A DNA stretch of 64,000 nucleotides from Salibacterium aidingense DSM 18341 (GTDB lineage Bacteria > Bacillota > Bacilli > Bacillales > Marinococcaceae): contig NZ_AUCI01000006.1 of assembly GCF_000429685.1 (NCBI RefSeq), positions 62,001-126,000 on the forward strand. Reading direction: 5' to 3'. The translations under genes and the position numbers were made by a program. Numbering within the stretch: the stretch's first letter is position 1; every line of letters begins with the position of its first letter. Shown piece by piece: positions 47,449 through 55,943 of this stretch. The notes beneath the pieces are model-generated. The model was not told the DNA's origin. It did not search any database and saw only the letters and a program-made list of their open reading frames with translations.

Positions 47449-48861
47449 ATGAAACGAGTTATACTGCCACGACCTTTATTAAAATTAGTTACCATGTCCA
47501 GACGCCAGTTTCTTTATGAACTCAAGGCAAATTTGTGGTTCAGCTCCATTATATACGGTATCCTGGCTCTTACTGTGGTTTTTATTTCCTACCTGCTGGA
47601 TTTCACGATACGAATCGAGCAATACGTTCCTGAATTGTTTATTTCCAGTTATGAATTGACTCATATCCTTGTCAGTACACTTATCGGCGGAATTTTAACC
47701 CTGAACGCTTTTACGTTTAACTCTATCCTTGTGGTGCTTACTTCTTTTTCTGGTCAATTTTCACCACGAATGCTGCTCAGCTTTATTTCGGACCGAAAAA
47801 CGCAGCACGTGCTTGGTATATTTAACTCCTGCCTACTCTATGTGCTCATATCTTTTTTTCTTATTAACGAAGAAAGAAGCAGTGTATACGCGGCCATCCC
47901 CACGTTTACTGTATTATTCGCGGTACTGACCCTGGCCAATTTTGTATTTTTTATTAATCATGCTGTGAAGTGGATGCAGGTGCCGAACTTGACCCAAAAC
48001 ATGAAAATAGAATCAAAACGAACGATTCTGCAGACGTTATTAAAAGATCTGGAACCATACCGTACCAAGGATCCTGCCTTCACCATGAAACACCTGCCTG
48101 AAGAAGAGGCCCATGTTATTACGTCAGCGGAGACTGGTTTTATTCAGATTTTTGATTACAAACGCTTAATCAAAGAAGCCAAAAAAGATGAGATCGTTAT
48201 TCGGCTGGAAAAACGGATCGGTGATTTCGTCACAGAAGGGCTCCCCTTATTATCCTATTGGAAAGAAAATAATCATTCATTTAATGAAGAAAAATACCGA
48301 AAATTGATTTATCTCGGCCCGAAAAAAACGGAAGTGCAGGATTTAGAATTCGGCGTGAACAAATTAACGGAGATTGCGATGAAAGCAATAGGTAACGATG
48401 ACCCTAATACGGCCAACAATGCGATTTATCAATTGACGGACCTGTTGGTGTCGATTTCAAAAGTTACCCGGTTTTCCCCTTATTTAACAGGCCATGATAA
48501 TCAGCTTCGTGTCATTATTAAAGATGAATCCTTTGATTATTATTTGTATGCGGCTTTTTCGCAGATTAGCGTAGCAGCCAAAAATGACCCGTTTCTCACC
48601 GCCAATATTCTGGAGGCCCTCACGATTCTCTCGAAATCGATCTCTTCTGAAAATCATTACTGCTGCTGGCAGTTCGCCTCTTCGGTAGCACGGGGGTATC
48701 AATCCGGGTTCTCCTATTCCTATAACGAGCAGCGTTTTTTCGGGAGCCTGAAAGGGATAGCTGAAACAACAGGCAATAAAGATGCCTATGCCGAATTGGA
48801 AAAGGAATTGCGGGAAAGACTGCGGCAGTCTTCCCTGGTGGAAGAGCAGAATATCCAGTAA
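47449..48861 (+). CDS. DUF2254 membrane protein
   Basis: 470-residue membrane protein of the DUF2254 family. Four membrane helices lie in the first 160 residues (SIIYGILALTVVFISYLL; LVSTLIGGILTLNAFTFNS; GIFNSCLLYVLISFFL; FTVLFAVLTLANFVFFI), followed by a large soluble domain. The block TFNSILVVLTSFSGQFSPRM is the conserved family core. The function is unknown; a role in ion flux or envelope stress is speculation. The start chosen is ATG 47449 after GAGAGG; ATG 47431 has no ribosome binding site. Confidence 0.8.
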   Translation: MKRVILPRPLLKLVTMSRRQFLYELKANLWFSSIIYGILALTVVFISYLLDFTIRIEQYVPELFISSYELTHILVSTLIGGILTLNAFTFNSILVVLTSFSGQFSPRMLLSFISDRKTQHVLGIFNSCLLYVLISFFLINEERSSVYAAIPTFTVLFAVLTLANFVFFINHAVKWMQVPNLTQNMKIESKRTILQTLLKDLEPYRTKDPAFTMKHLPEEEAHVITSAETGFIQIFDYKRLIKEAKKDEIVIRLEKRIGDFVTEGLPLLSYWKENNHSFNEEKYRKLIYLGPKKTEVQDLEFGVNKLTEIAMKAIGNDDPNTANNAIYQLTDLLVSISKVTRFSPYLTGHDNQLRVIIKDESFDYYLYAAFSQISVAAKNDPFLTANILEALTILSKSISSENHYCCWQFASSVARGYQSGFSYSYNEQRFFGSLKGIAETTGNKDAYAELEKELRERLRQSSLVEEQNIQ

Positions 48862-48896
48862 GAAAAAAATCACCTGGGCACCCCAGATCAATCATT

Positions 48897-48931
48897 AAAA
48901 ACAGCTGTGCATTCTGCTGCACAGCTGTTTT
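48897..48931. terminator. Bidirectional terminator after DUF2254 gene
   Basis: A perfect 14-bp stem AAAACAGCTGTGCA / TGCACAGCTGTTTT between convergent genes. Confidence 0.9.
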
Positions 48932-49131
48932 TAATAACCTTCGGATTGTTTTTCTTTCTCCTCAGCCGTATGTGTAATCAAAAGGCTGTAAGACATGGAA
49001 AACACCATTCCTGCGAAACCGATAATTTGAAGGACAGAACTTTGAGTGCCCTCAAATTGGACCGAACCAATAAAAAACATAAGGACAAAACCAGTTAATA
49101 GGAGAAACGCCAACACCATTGGCAATCTCAT
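48931..49131 (-). CDS. Small two-helix membrane protein
   Basis: 66-residue hypothetical protein with two predicted membrane helices (MVLAFLLLTGFVLMFFIGSV and VLQIIGFAGMVFSMSYSLLI) and a short charged tail (AEEKEKQSEGY). ATG 49131 follows AAAGGAGGGG, a strong ribosome binding site. I recognise no family. It is convergent with the DUF2254 gene. Confidence 0.7.
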   Translation of the reverse strand: MRLPMVLAFLLLTGFVLMFFIGSVQFEGTQSSVLQIIGFAGMVFSMSYSLLITHTAEEKEKQSEGY

Positions 49132-49238
49132 ACTTCCCCTCCTTTATATTGTCACTTATATGCTTTGATTCGGTTTTTATGAAGTCGAATCAGGCCGGAT
49201 GATGCGGTTATTCTCTCTTTGCAGAATTGGTAAAACTG

Positions 49239-50114
49239 TTACTCCGATATATGAATATCACCGCTTACGGAAGAAATCGATAACAATCCGCCGTTATCTC
49301 CTCTCTGACCCTTCAAGCTCCGCTGGGTCTGTTCCATATCCTGCAGCGGCAGTTCATTTTGAATATCACCGCTTGAGACAGAACATTCAAGTCGGAGTCC
49401 GGCATTTCCCACCTCCGCCTCCACATCTCCAGATGTCACCTCAATGGACGAAGAAGCAAATTCTGACCATTGCACGTCCATATCCCCGGAGGTCAACATA
49501 GCAGATAACGGACCGTTCCACCCTTCGATTTCCATATCTCCTGATACTGTTTTCACGGAGGCTTGCTTTGTTTCTACCTCTGCAGCTGTTAAATCTCCTG
49601 ATTGGGCAGAATGCTGCAGGTGGTTCACCTTTATTTCCCCTATCTCCACATCCCCGGAAGCCACTTCGATACTCAGAGAATCTAAGGCTTCTTGATGGTG
49701 ATTATCAAACCGGACATCACTGGAAGCCCCATTCACGGAAAGGTTCCCTGAAAAGCTGTCCGGCAGCAAAATTTCCCATTCCCCCTGTTTCCCTGTCCAT
49801 CCAAGTCTGGATAACCAACCTTCTTTTTCTTCCTGTATATTTAACGAGTTCGGTTCCGCCGTGTTCGTCTGCAGAGACTCAAGATCTGATCCATGACGGG
49901 AACGGATCGTAATTGTATTTTCATCATGGCGGTTGATAACAACATCCTGGCTTTCCACCTGTATTTCCACCGTTGCTTCGTTCTGCCATGGAATCGTTTC
50001 TTCCTGTCCCCTTTTTTCAGATACAGAAAAAGCGGCAGGAAAATGATCAATAACCGAACAGACCAAAATAACAAGCCCGGCCGTAATTAAAATCATTCCA
50101 CCTAATTTTTTCAT
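49239..50114 (-). CDS. LiaG-like DUF4097 beta-repeat membrane protein
   Basis: 291-residue protein with one N-terminal membrane helix (GGMILITAGLVILVCSVI) and an extracytoplasmic right-handed beta-type domain. About eight units each contain an SGD or SSD turn (SSDVRF, SGDVEI, SGDLTA, SGDMEI, SGDMDV, SGDVEA, SGDIQN, SGDIHI) spaced roughly 20 residues. This matches DUF4097 as in LiaG, of the cell-envelope stress operon liaIHGFSR. Only an LiaI/LiaF-like gene is adjacent, and no LiaSR. ATG 50114 follows GAGGGTGG. Confidence 0.8.
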   Translation of the reverse strand: MKKLGGMILITAGLVILVCSVIDHFPAAFSVSEKRGQEETIPWQNEATVEIQVESQDVVINRHDENTITIRSRHGSDLESLQTNTAEPNSLNIQEEKEGWLSRLGWTGKQGEWEILLPDSFSGNLSVNGASSDVRFDNHHQEALDSLSIEVASGDVEIGEIKVNHLQHSAQSGDLTAAEVETKQASVKTVSGDMEIEGWNGPLSAMLTSGDMDVQWSEFASSSIEVTSGDVEAEVGNAGLRLECSVSSGDIQNELPLQDMEQTQRSLKGQRGDNGGLLSISSVSGDIHISE

Positions 50115-50131
50115 TGTCCACCCTCATTTTT

Positions 50132-50449
50132 TCAGTCCCGCACCGACGAAGCTTTTTGACGGTCTTTATAGTGTTTAAATAGATAAAGTGCAATAATAAC
50201 AAGAATGGCCGGCCCGAGAAATACCGGCAGCCACCCGGCTAAAACAAAGGATCCCAGAATAATCAATCCAATACCGCCAAGAATCATCACCCTGGACGTC
50301 TGCCGGCGGAGCAGCCTTGCCCCCGCATAAAACAACAACACCGCCGTTAAAATTGTGAAAATCGTAAATAGATCATCACCTAACAGTGCAAATAAACCGA
50401 TAACTGCGAGAATACCTATAATAATGCTATTTCTTTTTCCAAAGAACAT
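50132..50449 (-). CDS. LiaI/LiaF-like small membrane protein
   Basis: 105-residue protein with about four closely packed membrane helices (SIIIGILAVIGLFALLG; LFTIFTILTAVLLFYAGA; VMILGGIGLIILGSFVLAGW; LGPAILVIIALYLF) and a basic C-terminus. It resembles the membrane part of LiaF/LiaI-type proteins. It is 17 bases upstream of the DUF4097 gene and surely co-transcribed. The ribosome binding site (AAAGGGG) is far from ATG 50449, so the start is uncertain. Confidence 0.65.
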   Translation of the reverse strand: MFFGKRNSIIIGILAVIGLFALLGDDLFTIFTILTAVLLFYAGARLLRRQTSRVMILGGIGLIILGSFVLAGWLPVFLGPAILVIIALYLFKHYKDRQKASSVRD

Positions 50450-50606
50450 GATGGATAGCGGCCCCTTTTCTTTGTCGTATAGTGTCTTCTCTTATTCTAC
50501 GGGAGTTGGCTGCGTTTTTCACCCTGGGACAGGGGGATTTTATCTCCGTCTAAGGTTGGAGAAATTTTTCCCTTTTTAGTCAATATAATTGATAGTCCCC
50601 TCCACT

Positions 50607-50627
50607 CCTAGTATCATTAACACTAGG
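50607..50627 (+). promoter_or_regulatory. Inverted repeat upstream of ilvD
   Basis: CCTAGT (50607-50612) and ACTAGG (50622-50627) bracket 9 bases, about 18 bases after a TATAAT at 50584-50589. It could be an operator or a small leader hairpin; no -35 box is clear. Confidence 0.35.
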
Positions 50628-50667
50628 TTTATTTTATTTTTATTTAATCCTAGAGAGGATGAGAAAC

Positions 50668-52362
50668 ATGGAAAATAATAAGGATCTCCGTATCCGAAGC
50701 AAAGTCATCAGTGAAAATGCCAACCGCATGCCGAACCGCTCGATGCTCCGGGCTGTCGGCTTTGAGGATGAGGACTTTAAAAAACCGATGGTCGGCGTGG
50801 CGAGTACATGGACCGAAGTAACTCCGTGTAACATACATATTGACCGCCTTGCCCGTGAAGCAAAATCCGGTGCTTCCGAGAGTGGTGCTGCTCCTCTTAT
50901 TTTTAATACCATAACGGTTTCCGACGGTATTGCGATGGGGCATGAAGGAATGAGCTACTCCCTGCCAAGCCGTGAAATTATTGCCGATTCAATCGAAGCC
51001 GTTACCGGCGCCGAGCGTTTTGATGGATTTGTCACGATTGGGGGATGTGACAAAACGACACCCGGCTGTATGATCTCGATCGGGCGGCTGAATCTGCCCT
51101 CTGTTTATATTTATGGCGGAACCATTCAGCCAGGCAAATTAAACGGACAAGATATCGATATCGTTTCTTCTTTTGAAGCGGTCGGCCAGTATCAACAAGG
51201 AACCATTAATGAAGAAGAACTTCATCAAGTGGAATGTAACGCCTGTCCAGGAGCTGGTGCCTGCGGCGGCATGTACACGGCCAATACAATGGCGGCTGCT
51301 GTGGAAGCCCTCGGCATGAGTATTCCCGGCTCCTCCTCCACTCCGGCCATTTATGACTATAAAGAAGAAGAATGCCGTCAGGCCGGCGCCATGGTTATCG
51401 ATCTTCTGAAAAAAGAAATCTATCCGCGCGATATTATGACGAAAAAAGCGTTTGAAAACGCGATCACGGTGGTCATGGCTCTCGGCGGTTCAACGAACGC
51501 CTTTCTGCACCTGCTCGCCATCGCACGTTCCGCAGACGTTGAGCTGACCTATGACGACTTTGAACGGGTCCGCAAAAACGTTCCGCATATTGCGGATTTG
51601 AAACCAAGCGGCAAATACGTCATGCAGGACCTTTATATGGCCGGCGGCGTACCCGCTGTTATGAAAATGCTGCTGAAAGAAGGCCTTCTGCACGGAGACT
51701 GCCTCACCGTCACTGGAAAAACACTGGCGGAAAATCTGGCCGAAGCTCCGGATTTAAAAGAAGGACAAGACATTATCAAACCCCTCAGCCAGCCGATCAA
51801 GCCAAATGGGCCACTTGTGGTTCTAAAAGGAAATCTAGCCCCGGAAGGTGCTGTCGCTAAAATGTCCGGCCAGAAAATCAGCCGTTTCGAAGGACCGGCT
51901 AAAGTATATGACAGTGAAGCGGAAGCAACGACAGCGATTGAAGGAGACGAGATTCAAGAAGGAGACGTTCTTGTCATTCGGAACGTCGGCCCCAAAGGCG
52001 GACCTGGCATGCCGGAAATGCTCTCCATCACCGCCATGATTGTCGGCCGCGGTCTCGGAGGGAGAGTTGCTCTTATCACAGACGGAAGGTTCTCCGGAGG
52101 ATCCCACGGGTTTGTGATCGGACACCTTGCGCCGGAAGCTGCTGCCGGCGGGCCGATTTCACTGCTGCAGACCGGAGACAAGATTACAATCGACAGCGAA
52201 ACCCAGGAAATCAATTTTGATGTGACGAGCGAAGAGCTTGATAAACGGGCTCGTACACAAGAACCATTTCAACCGCGTCACACGACGGGAGCGCTCGCGA
52301 AATACGCAAAGCTCGTCTCTTCCAGTGCCAAAGGCGCCATTACAGACGAGAATTTGTTTTAA
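50668..52362 (+). CDS. ilvD: Dihydroxy-acid dehydratase
   Basis: 564-residue Fe-S enzyme of valine, leucine and isoleucine synthesis. The cluster cysteines are C54 in VTPCN, C127 in [10 protein letters not shown] and C199 in [31 protein letters not shown] is the C-terminal signature. ATG 50668 follows AGAGAGG at about 9 bases; ATG 50659 overlaps the ribosome binding site. It stands alone rather than in an ilv operon and depends on the Suf machinery for its cluster. Confidence 0.97.
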   Translation: MENNKDLRIRSKVISENANRMPNRSMLRAVGFEDEDFKKPMVGVASTWTEVTPCNIHIDRLAREAKSGASESGAAPLIFNTITVSDGIAMGHEGMSYSLPSREIIADSIEAVTGAERFDGFVTIGGCDKTTPGCMISIGRLNLPSVYIYGGTIQPGKLNGQDIDIVSSFEAVGQYQQGTINEEELHQVECNACPGAGACGGMYTANTMAAAVEALGMSIPGSSSTPAIYDYKEEECRQAGAMVIDLLKKEIYPRDIMTKKAFENAITVVMALGGSTNAFLHLLAIARSADVELTYDDFERVRKNVPHIADLKPSGKYVMQDLYMAGGVPAVMKMLLKEGLLHGDCLTVTGKTLAENLAEAPDLKEGQDIIKPLSQPIKPNGPLVVLKGNLAPEGAVAKMSGQKISRFEGPAKVYDSEAEATTAIEGDEIQEGDVLVIRNVGPKGGPGMPEMLSITAMIVGRGLGGRVALITDGRFSGGSHGFVIGHLAPEAAAGGPISLLQTGDKITIDSETQEINFDVTSEELDKRARTQEPFQPRHTTGALAKYAKLVSSSAKGAITDENLF

Positions 52363-52395
52363 GCAGTCTGGCTGGTGCCAGCGCCAGGGGTTTCT

Positions 52396-52575
52396 GCGGA
52401 CATATATTCCGTTATTCGACGAAATTACCGCCTTTTAGAAGCCTATTCGGACATTTGTTCCGTTATTTGATAAAAGGACAGGTCTTTTTGCCTTGAAAAC
52501 AGGAAATAGCGGATTAAATGTCCGCGACCTCCTGCAAAAAACGAAAAATCCTTAAAATAGAGGATCAGATGTCCA
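52396..52575. repeat. Four-arm dyad element, copy B
   Basis: Forward arms CGGACATATATTCCGTTATT (52397) and CGGACATTTGTTCCGTTATT (52448), then reverse arms AATAGCGGATTAAATGTCCG (ending 52524) and the more decayed AATAGAGGATCAGATGTCC (ending near 52575). Spacing between like arms is 51 bp, total 179 bp, centre 52486: the same geometry as copy A. The text between the reverse arms (CTCCTGCAAAAAACGAAAAA) also resembles copy A. Confidence 0.85.
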
Positions 52576-52620
52576 CCTGATAGCAGTTCCCAGGTATCCA
52601 TCACCAGACCCTGAAAAAAA

Positions 52621-52690
52621 AGAGTCTGGGACAAAACATTATCAAGGACAAAAAATCCGAACGATTTTTTCATAAATCGTTCGGATTTTT
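52621..52690 (+). repeat. GTCTGGGA-plus-hairpin unit, second copy
   Basis: GAGTCTGGGACAAAA, then 25 bases, then a perfect 17-bp stem AAAAATCCGAACGATTT (52651-52667) / AAATCGTTCGGATTTTT (52674-52690). It has terminator form, but lies about 260 bases after ilvD. Its relative is the gcvH terminator at 38752-38815. Confidence 0.8.
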
Positions 52691-52710
52691 GTGTATTGTT
52701 CTATCGCTGC

Positions 52711-52885
52711 GTCAAAATAGGTCGCTTTCCGCGGGCACGGCTCGAATAAAGGAGGATCGGCTAAGGACGGCACATCCTGTGCCGACGCCGATCTGACCCG
52801 CATCCGGCGGGCCCTCGGGAAGAAAGCCACTTCCTGCGGGGTCTCGAGACTCGTGCTTTTCCCGCAGGAGTCGACCTATTTTAAC
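52711..52885. repeat. Dispersed-type element with AAAATAGGTCG terminal inverted repeats
   Basis: Ends GTCAAAATAGGTCG (52711-52724) and CGACCTATTTTAAC (52872-52885) match in 13 of 14 positions as inverted repeats. Inner imperfect arms (CTTTCCGCGGGCACG / CGTGCTTTTCCCGCAGGAG) extend the pairing, and the middle holds nested hairpins GATCGGC/GCCGATC and GGCACA-TCC-TGTGCC. There is no open reading frame. It recalls long GC-rich hairpin repeats I have seen in many Bacillaceae intergenic regions. Confidence 0.75.
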
Positions 52886-52984
52886 TCCGCTGAATGGACG
52901 TTTTTGTTATATAAACCCTAAGATGTCCGTTTTACCAATTTTTCTTTCGTTTGGCCCAATCTCCCTCTCTATTCAGCCGAGACC

Positions 52985-53095
52985 GGCCACGGAGACTCCT
53001 ATGGGACGAAGACGAACTGAAGATTCACTTGGCAATGCGATCTTCTTTACCAAGTGAGCTGAAGTCGTCCCTATGGAAAGCGCAGTGACCGGGTG
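52985..53095. repeat. Second GC-rich inverted-repeat element
   Basis: CCACGGAGACTCCTATGGGA and CGAAG on the left pair imperfectly with GTCGTCCCTATGGAAAGCGC and AGTG on the right; a perfect inner stem TCACTTGG / CCAAGTGA closes the loop. It looks like another common Bacillaceae intergenic repeat. It contains GGAAAGCG, the complement of the CGCTTTCC motif in the neighbouring element. Confidence 0.6.
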
Positions 53096-53162
53096 CAACA
53101 ATCCCATCGTCATTATTTTGTTCGGGTTTTCGGCCAGCTCCTATCCTTCTGTCCCGGCTTCT

Positions 53163-54167
53163 TTATTCTGCCAAAGCTGATTCTGCTTCTGCTGCCATTT
53201 CCGGCACGGATTGGAGGCCGCCTCCGGAAATGTACCAGTAGTTTGGATTGAGATACACAATGTTTCCTTTTTCATAGGCGGAGGTCCGCTCTGTTAATTC
53301 GTTTTCCACTACTTCCCGGGCAGTTGTCTCACCGCCGACTACAGCACCGCGGTCAATGACGAACAGATAATCCGGATCTTCTTCCTTCACATACTCAAAC
53401 GAAACACTTTGTCCGTGGGTGGATGCTTCGATGTTTTCATCGGCCTGTGGAAAACCGAATTCGTCATGAATGATACCAAATCGCGATCCAGCCCCATAGG
53501 CACTGAGTTCCCCGTCATTGGCCAGAACAACGAGTGCCTCTTCGTCCATAGACGATGCTTCTTCCTGCAGGGCATCAATATCTTCTTTGATGGAAGCCAG
53601 TTCTTCTTCCGCCTGCTCTTCTTTTTCAAAAATACCGGCCAGGGCGGTTACATTGGCTTCAAATGAATTCCAGTAGTCTTCGGTATCAACCCCCATATAG
53701 ATGGTAGGAGCAATATCACTTAATTCTTCATACGCATCCGATTGCCGGCCGGAGATGATGATCAACCCCGGATCCATGGCTGCAATTTTTTCAAAATCCG
53801 GCTCTTTAATCCCCCCGACATTTTCATACTCGGAATTCTCATACTGCTCCAGGTACTCAGGAACGTTGGCCTGTGGAACACCGCCTACATCGACTCCCAG
53901 CGCATCCAGCGTATCGAGGCTGCCAAAGTCTAATACGACAACATTCTCCGGATTTTTTTCCAGCGTTGTTTCTCCCAGTTCATGATCAATAGTAACTTCC
54001 GCTGCTTCTTCCGTATTTTCTTCGTCTGTGGTTTCTTCTGATGGACTTTCTCCTGAAACCTCTTCTGTTTCCTCTCCGGAAGTTTCTTCCGCGTCTTCTG
54101 CTCCGCATGCTGCCATTACCACTATAAGTAAGCATCCTGCCATAAACATCGTGATTTTTCTCATCAT
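53163..54167 (-). CDS. yclQ: Siderophore-binding lipoprotein (YclQ-like)
   Basis: 334-residue FecCD-importer binding protein. The signal peptide ends in the lipobox VMAAC. An acidic linker of about 40 residues rich in E, S, T and G follows, then the periplasmic-binding fold: VVVLDFGSLDTLDALG, KEPDFEKIAAMDPGLIIISG. The operon layout is that of yclNOPQ, whose B. subtilis protein binds petrobactin; the siderophore here is inferred from that. ATG 54167 follows GGAGGAG. The gene itself is intact. Confidence 0.88.
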   Translation of the reverse strand: MMRKITMFMAGCLLIVVMAACGAEDAEETSGEETEEVSGESPSEETTDEENTEEAAEVTIDHELGETTLEKNPENVVVLDFGSLDTLDALGVDVGGVPQANVPEYLEQYENSEYENVGGIKEPDFEKIAAMDPGLIIISGRQSDAYEELSDIAPTIYMGVDTEDYWNSFEANVTALAGIFEKEEQAEEELASIKEDIDALQEEASSMDEEALVVLANDGELSAYGAGSRFGIIHDEFGFPQADENIEASTHGQSVSFEYVKEEDPDYLFVIDRGAVVGGETTAREVVENELTERTSAYEKGNIVYLNPNYWYISGGGLQSVPEMAAEAESALAE

Positions 54168-54242
54168 TATGTGCTCCTCCTTTGTATAAAATCATGGACC
54201 AAGTACAAGCAGAACTCTGTTTGTTTTTCCTCCCTCTTGTGT

Positions 54243-54998
54243 TTAAAAATAAACACAGATCTTCTGGTGGTTAATGTGCTGAATGGTCATATCCAGCTCA
54301 TAAATATCCCGTAATACCTCGCGATTGATGATTTCATCTGTGCTTCCTTCCTTCACAATTCTGCCATCCTTCATCGCGACGATATAATCGGAATAACAGG
54401 AAGCAAAATTAATGTCGTGGATCACAAGGACCACTGTTTTCCCAAGGTCATCAACTAATTGACGAAGCACCTTCATGATTTGCACAGAATGTTTCATATC
54501 CAGATTATTCAGGGGTTCATCGAGCAGGATATAATCCGTGTCCTGGGCAATGACCATCGCGATAAACGCACGCTGTCTCTGGCCGCCGCTTAATTGATCC
54601 AGAAACTTCTCCTGCATGTCTTCCAGTTCCATGTACTGAATAGCATCGTGCACATACTTCCAGTCCTCCTCCTTCAGTTTTCCCTGTGAATAAGGAAAAC
54701 GGCCGAAGCAAACGAGCTCCTTCACGGTTAACCTGACATTCATGTAATTGGACTGTTTTAATATGGATACCTTTTTCGCTAACTCTTTACTGGAAGTCTC
54801 GGCTACGTCTCTGTTATCGACAAGCACTTCCCCGCTGTCCCGTGTAATCAGACGGCTTACCATGGACATCAGCGTACTTTTCCCGGCCCCGTTCGGTCCG
54901 ATAAACGTCGTAATTTTTCCAGGTTCTACCTGCACAGAAACACCCTCCACCACTGTCTGGGGCCCGTATTTTTTAAATAAATGTTTTACGTTTACCAT
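54243..54998 (-). CDS. yclP: Iron-siderophore ABC ATPase (YclP-like)
   Basis: 251-residue FepC-type ATPase. Walker A is GPNGAGKST, the signature LSGGQRQRAFIAM, Walker B YILLDEPLNNLD, switch histidine in VIHD. The gene is intact. ATG 54998 follows AAAGGAGAA and overlaps the upstream permease by 7 bases. Confidence 0.93.
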   Translation of the reverse strand: MVNVKHLFKKYGPQTVVEGVSVQVEPGKITTFIGPNGAGKSTLMSMVSRLITRDSGEVLVDNRDVAETSSKELAKKVSILKQSNYMNVRLTVKELVCFGRFPYSQGKLKEEDWKYVHDAIQYMELEDMQEKFLDQLSGGQRQRAFIAMVIAQDTDYILLDEPLNNLDMKHSVQIMKVLRQLVDDLGKTVVLVIHDINFASCYSDYIVAMKDGRIVKEGSTDEIINREVLRDIYELDMTIQHINHQKICVYF

Positions 54999-55943
54999 GA
55001 TTTATTCTCCTTTAACAAAAGATATATAAAATAAACACCGCCCACAAAGTTCACAATGACGCTTAATGTGGTAGAAAAAGTGAAAACTCTTTCGACCAGC
55101 ACCTGCCCGCCTATTAAAGCAATAATGCTGATTAACACAGCCGCTGTGATTAATGGTTTATGCCGGAATGTTTTCATAAACTCGTACGCCACATTGGCCA
55201 CAAGCAGGCCGAGAAACGTAATAGGGCCGACAAGCGCCGTTGAAATAGAAATGAATACCACGACAATTAACAACAGCCGCTTAACCACATAATCGTAGGG
55301 AACACCGAGGTTGACAGCATGTTCTTTTCCAAGAGCGAGTACGTCCAAATACCTGGCAAACCGGAGAAAGTAAAGGACAGAGAGACTTATCCCCGCCGTA
55401 GATAAAAGGGGCAGCTCGGTCTGGACGTTGTTGAAGCTGGCAAACATACGATCCTGCACAATCAGGAACTCATTTGGATCAATGAGCATCTGCATGAACG
55501 AAGAGATGCTTTCAAAAAATGTGCCGAACACCAATCCAATTAACAGCAGGAAATAAAGATTCCGTCCTTCTCCGCGGAAAAGAAAGTGATACAGCAGGAA
55601 AGCAAACATCTTCATCATTCCGATGGAGAGCAGAAAATTTACGTTTTTGTTCGTGATGCTCAATGTATCTGATCCATAAAGGAAAATAATAGCGGTCTGG
55701 GTGAGCATGTAAAGCGAGTCCAGTCCGATAATACTCGGTGTTAATATGCGGTTGTTCGTCAACGTCTGAAACACAATAGTTGAAAAAGCAATGGCTGCTC
55801 CGGTTAATCCGATCGCAAGCACCTTTTTTCCCCTGCTCGGCAGGACGTAATCCCAGTTTCCTTCCACTCCCCTGAAACATAAAAAAGGCGGCACATAACA
55901 CAGCCAGAACAAATAGAAGCCATAGCTTGGCCTTATGACTCAT
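54992..55943 (-). pseudogene. yclO: Siderophore ABC permease (YclO-like), frameshifted
   Basis: FecCD-family permease with the reading frame broken once. The start ATG 55943 (MSHKAKLWLLFVLAVLCAAF, then FMFQG) is in one frame; from about 55869 the protein continues in another (VEGNWDYVLPSRGKKVLAIG onward) to the stop at 54992. The break is at a run of four C (plus strand, 55869-55872): with three the frame is whole and the product is 316 residues, the normal length. All later helices and GPITFLGLLVANVAYEF are intact. It may be a recent mutation, a phase-variable tract or a sequence error. It overlaps yclN at its start. Confidence 0.85.

Larger units (their letters stand above)
52363..53162. 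other. 800-bp gene-free repeat cluster
   Basis: No coding region is supported. In order: a copy of the 179-bp four-arm element, a GTCTGGGA-plus-hairpin unit, a 169-bp element with AAAATAGGTCG ends and a second GC-rich inverted repeat. It separates ilvD from the end of the siderophore operon. Short frames inside it are products of the repeats. Confidence 0.8.

Noticed and set aside
52642-52830. 62-codon minus-strand frame in the repeat cluster
   Set aside because: Formed by the repeat sequences themselves; no start signal.
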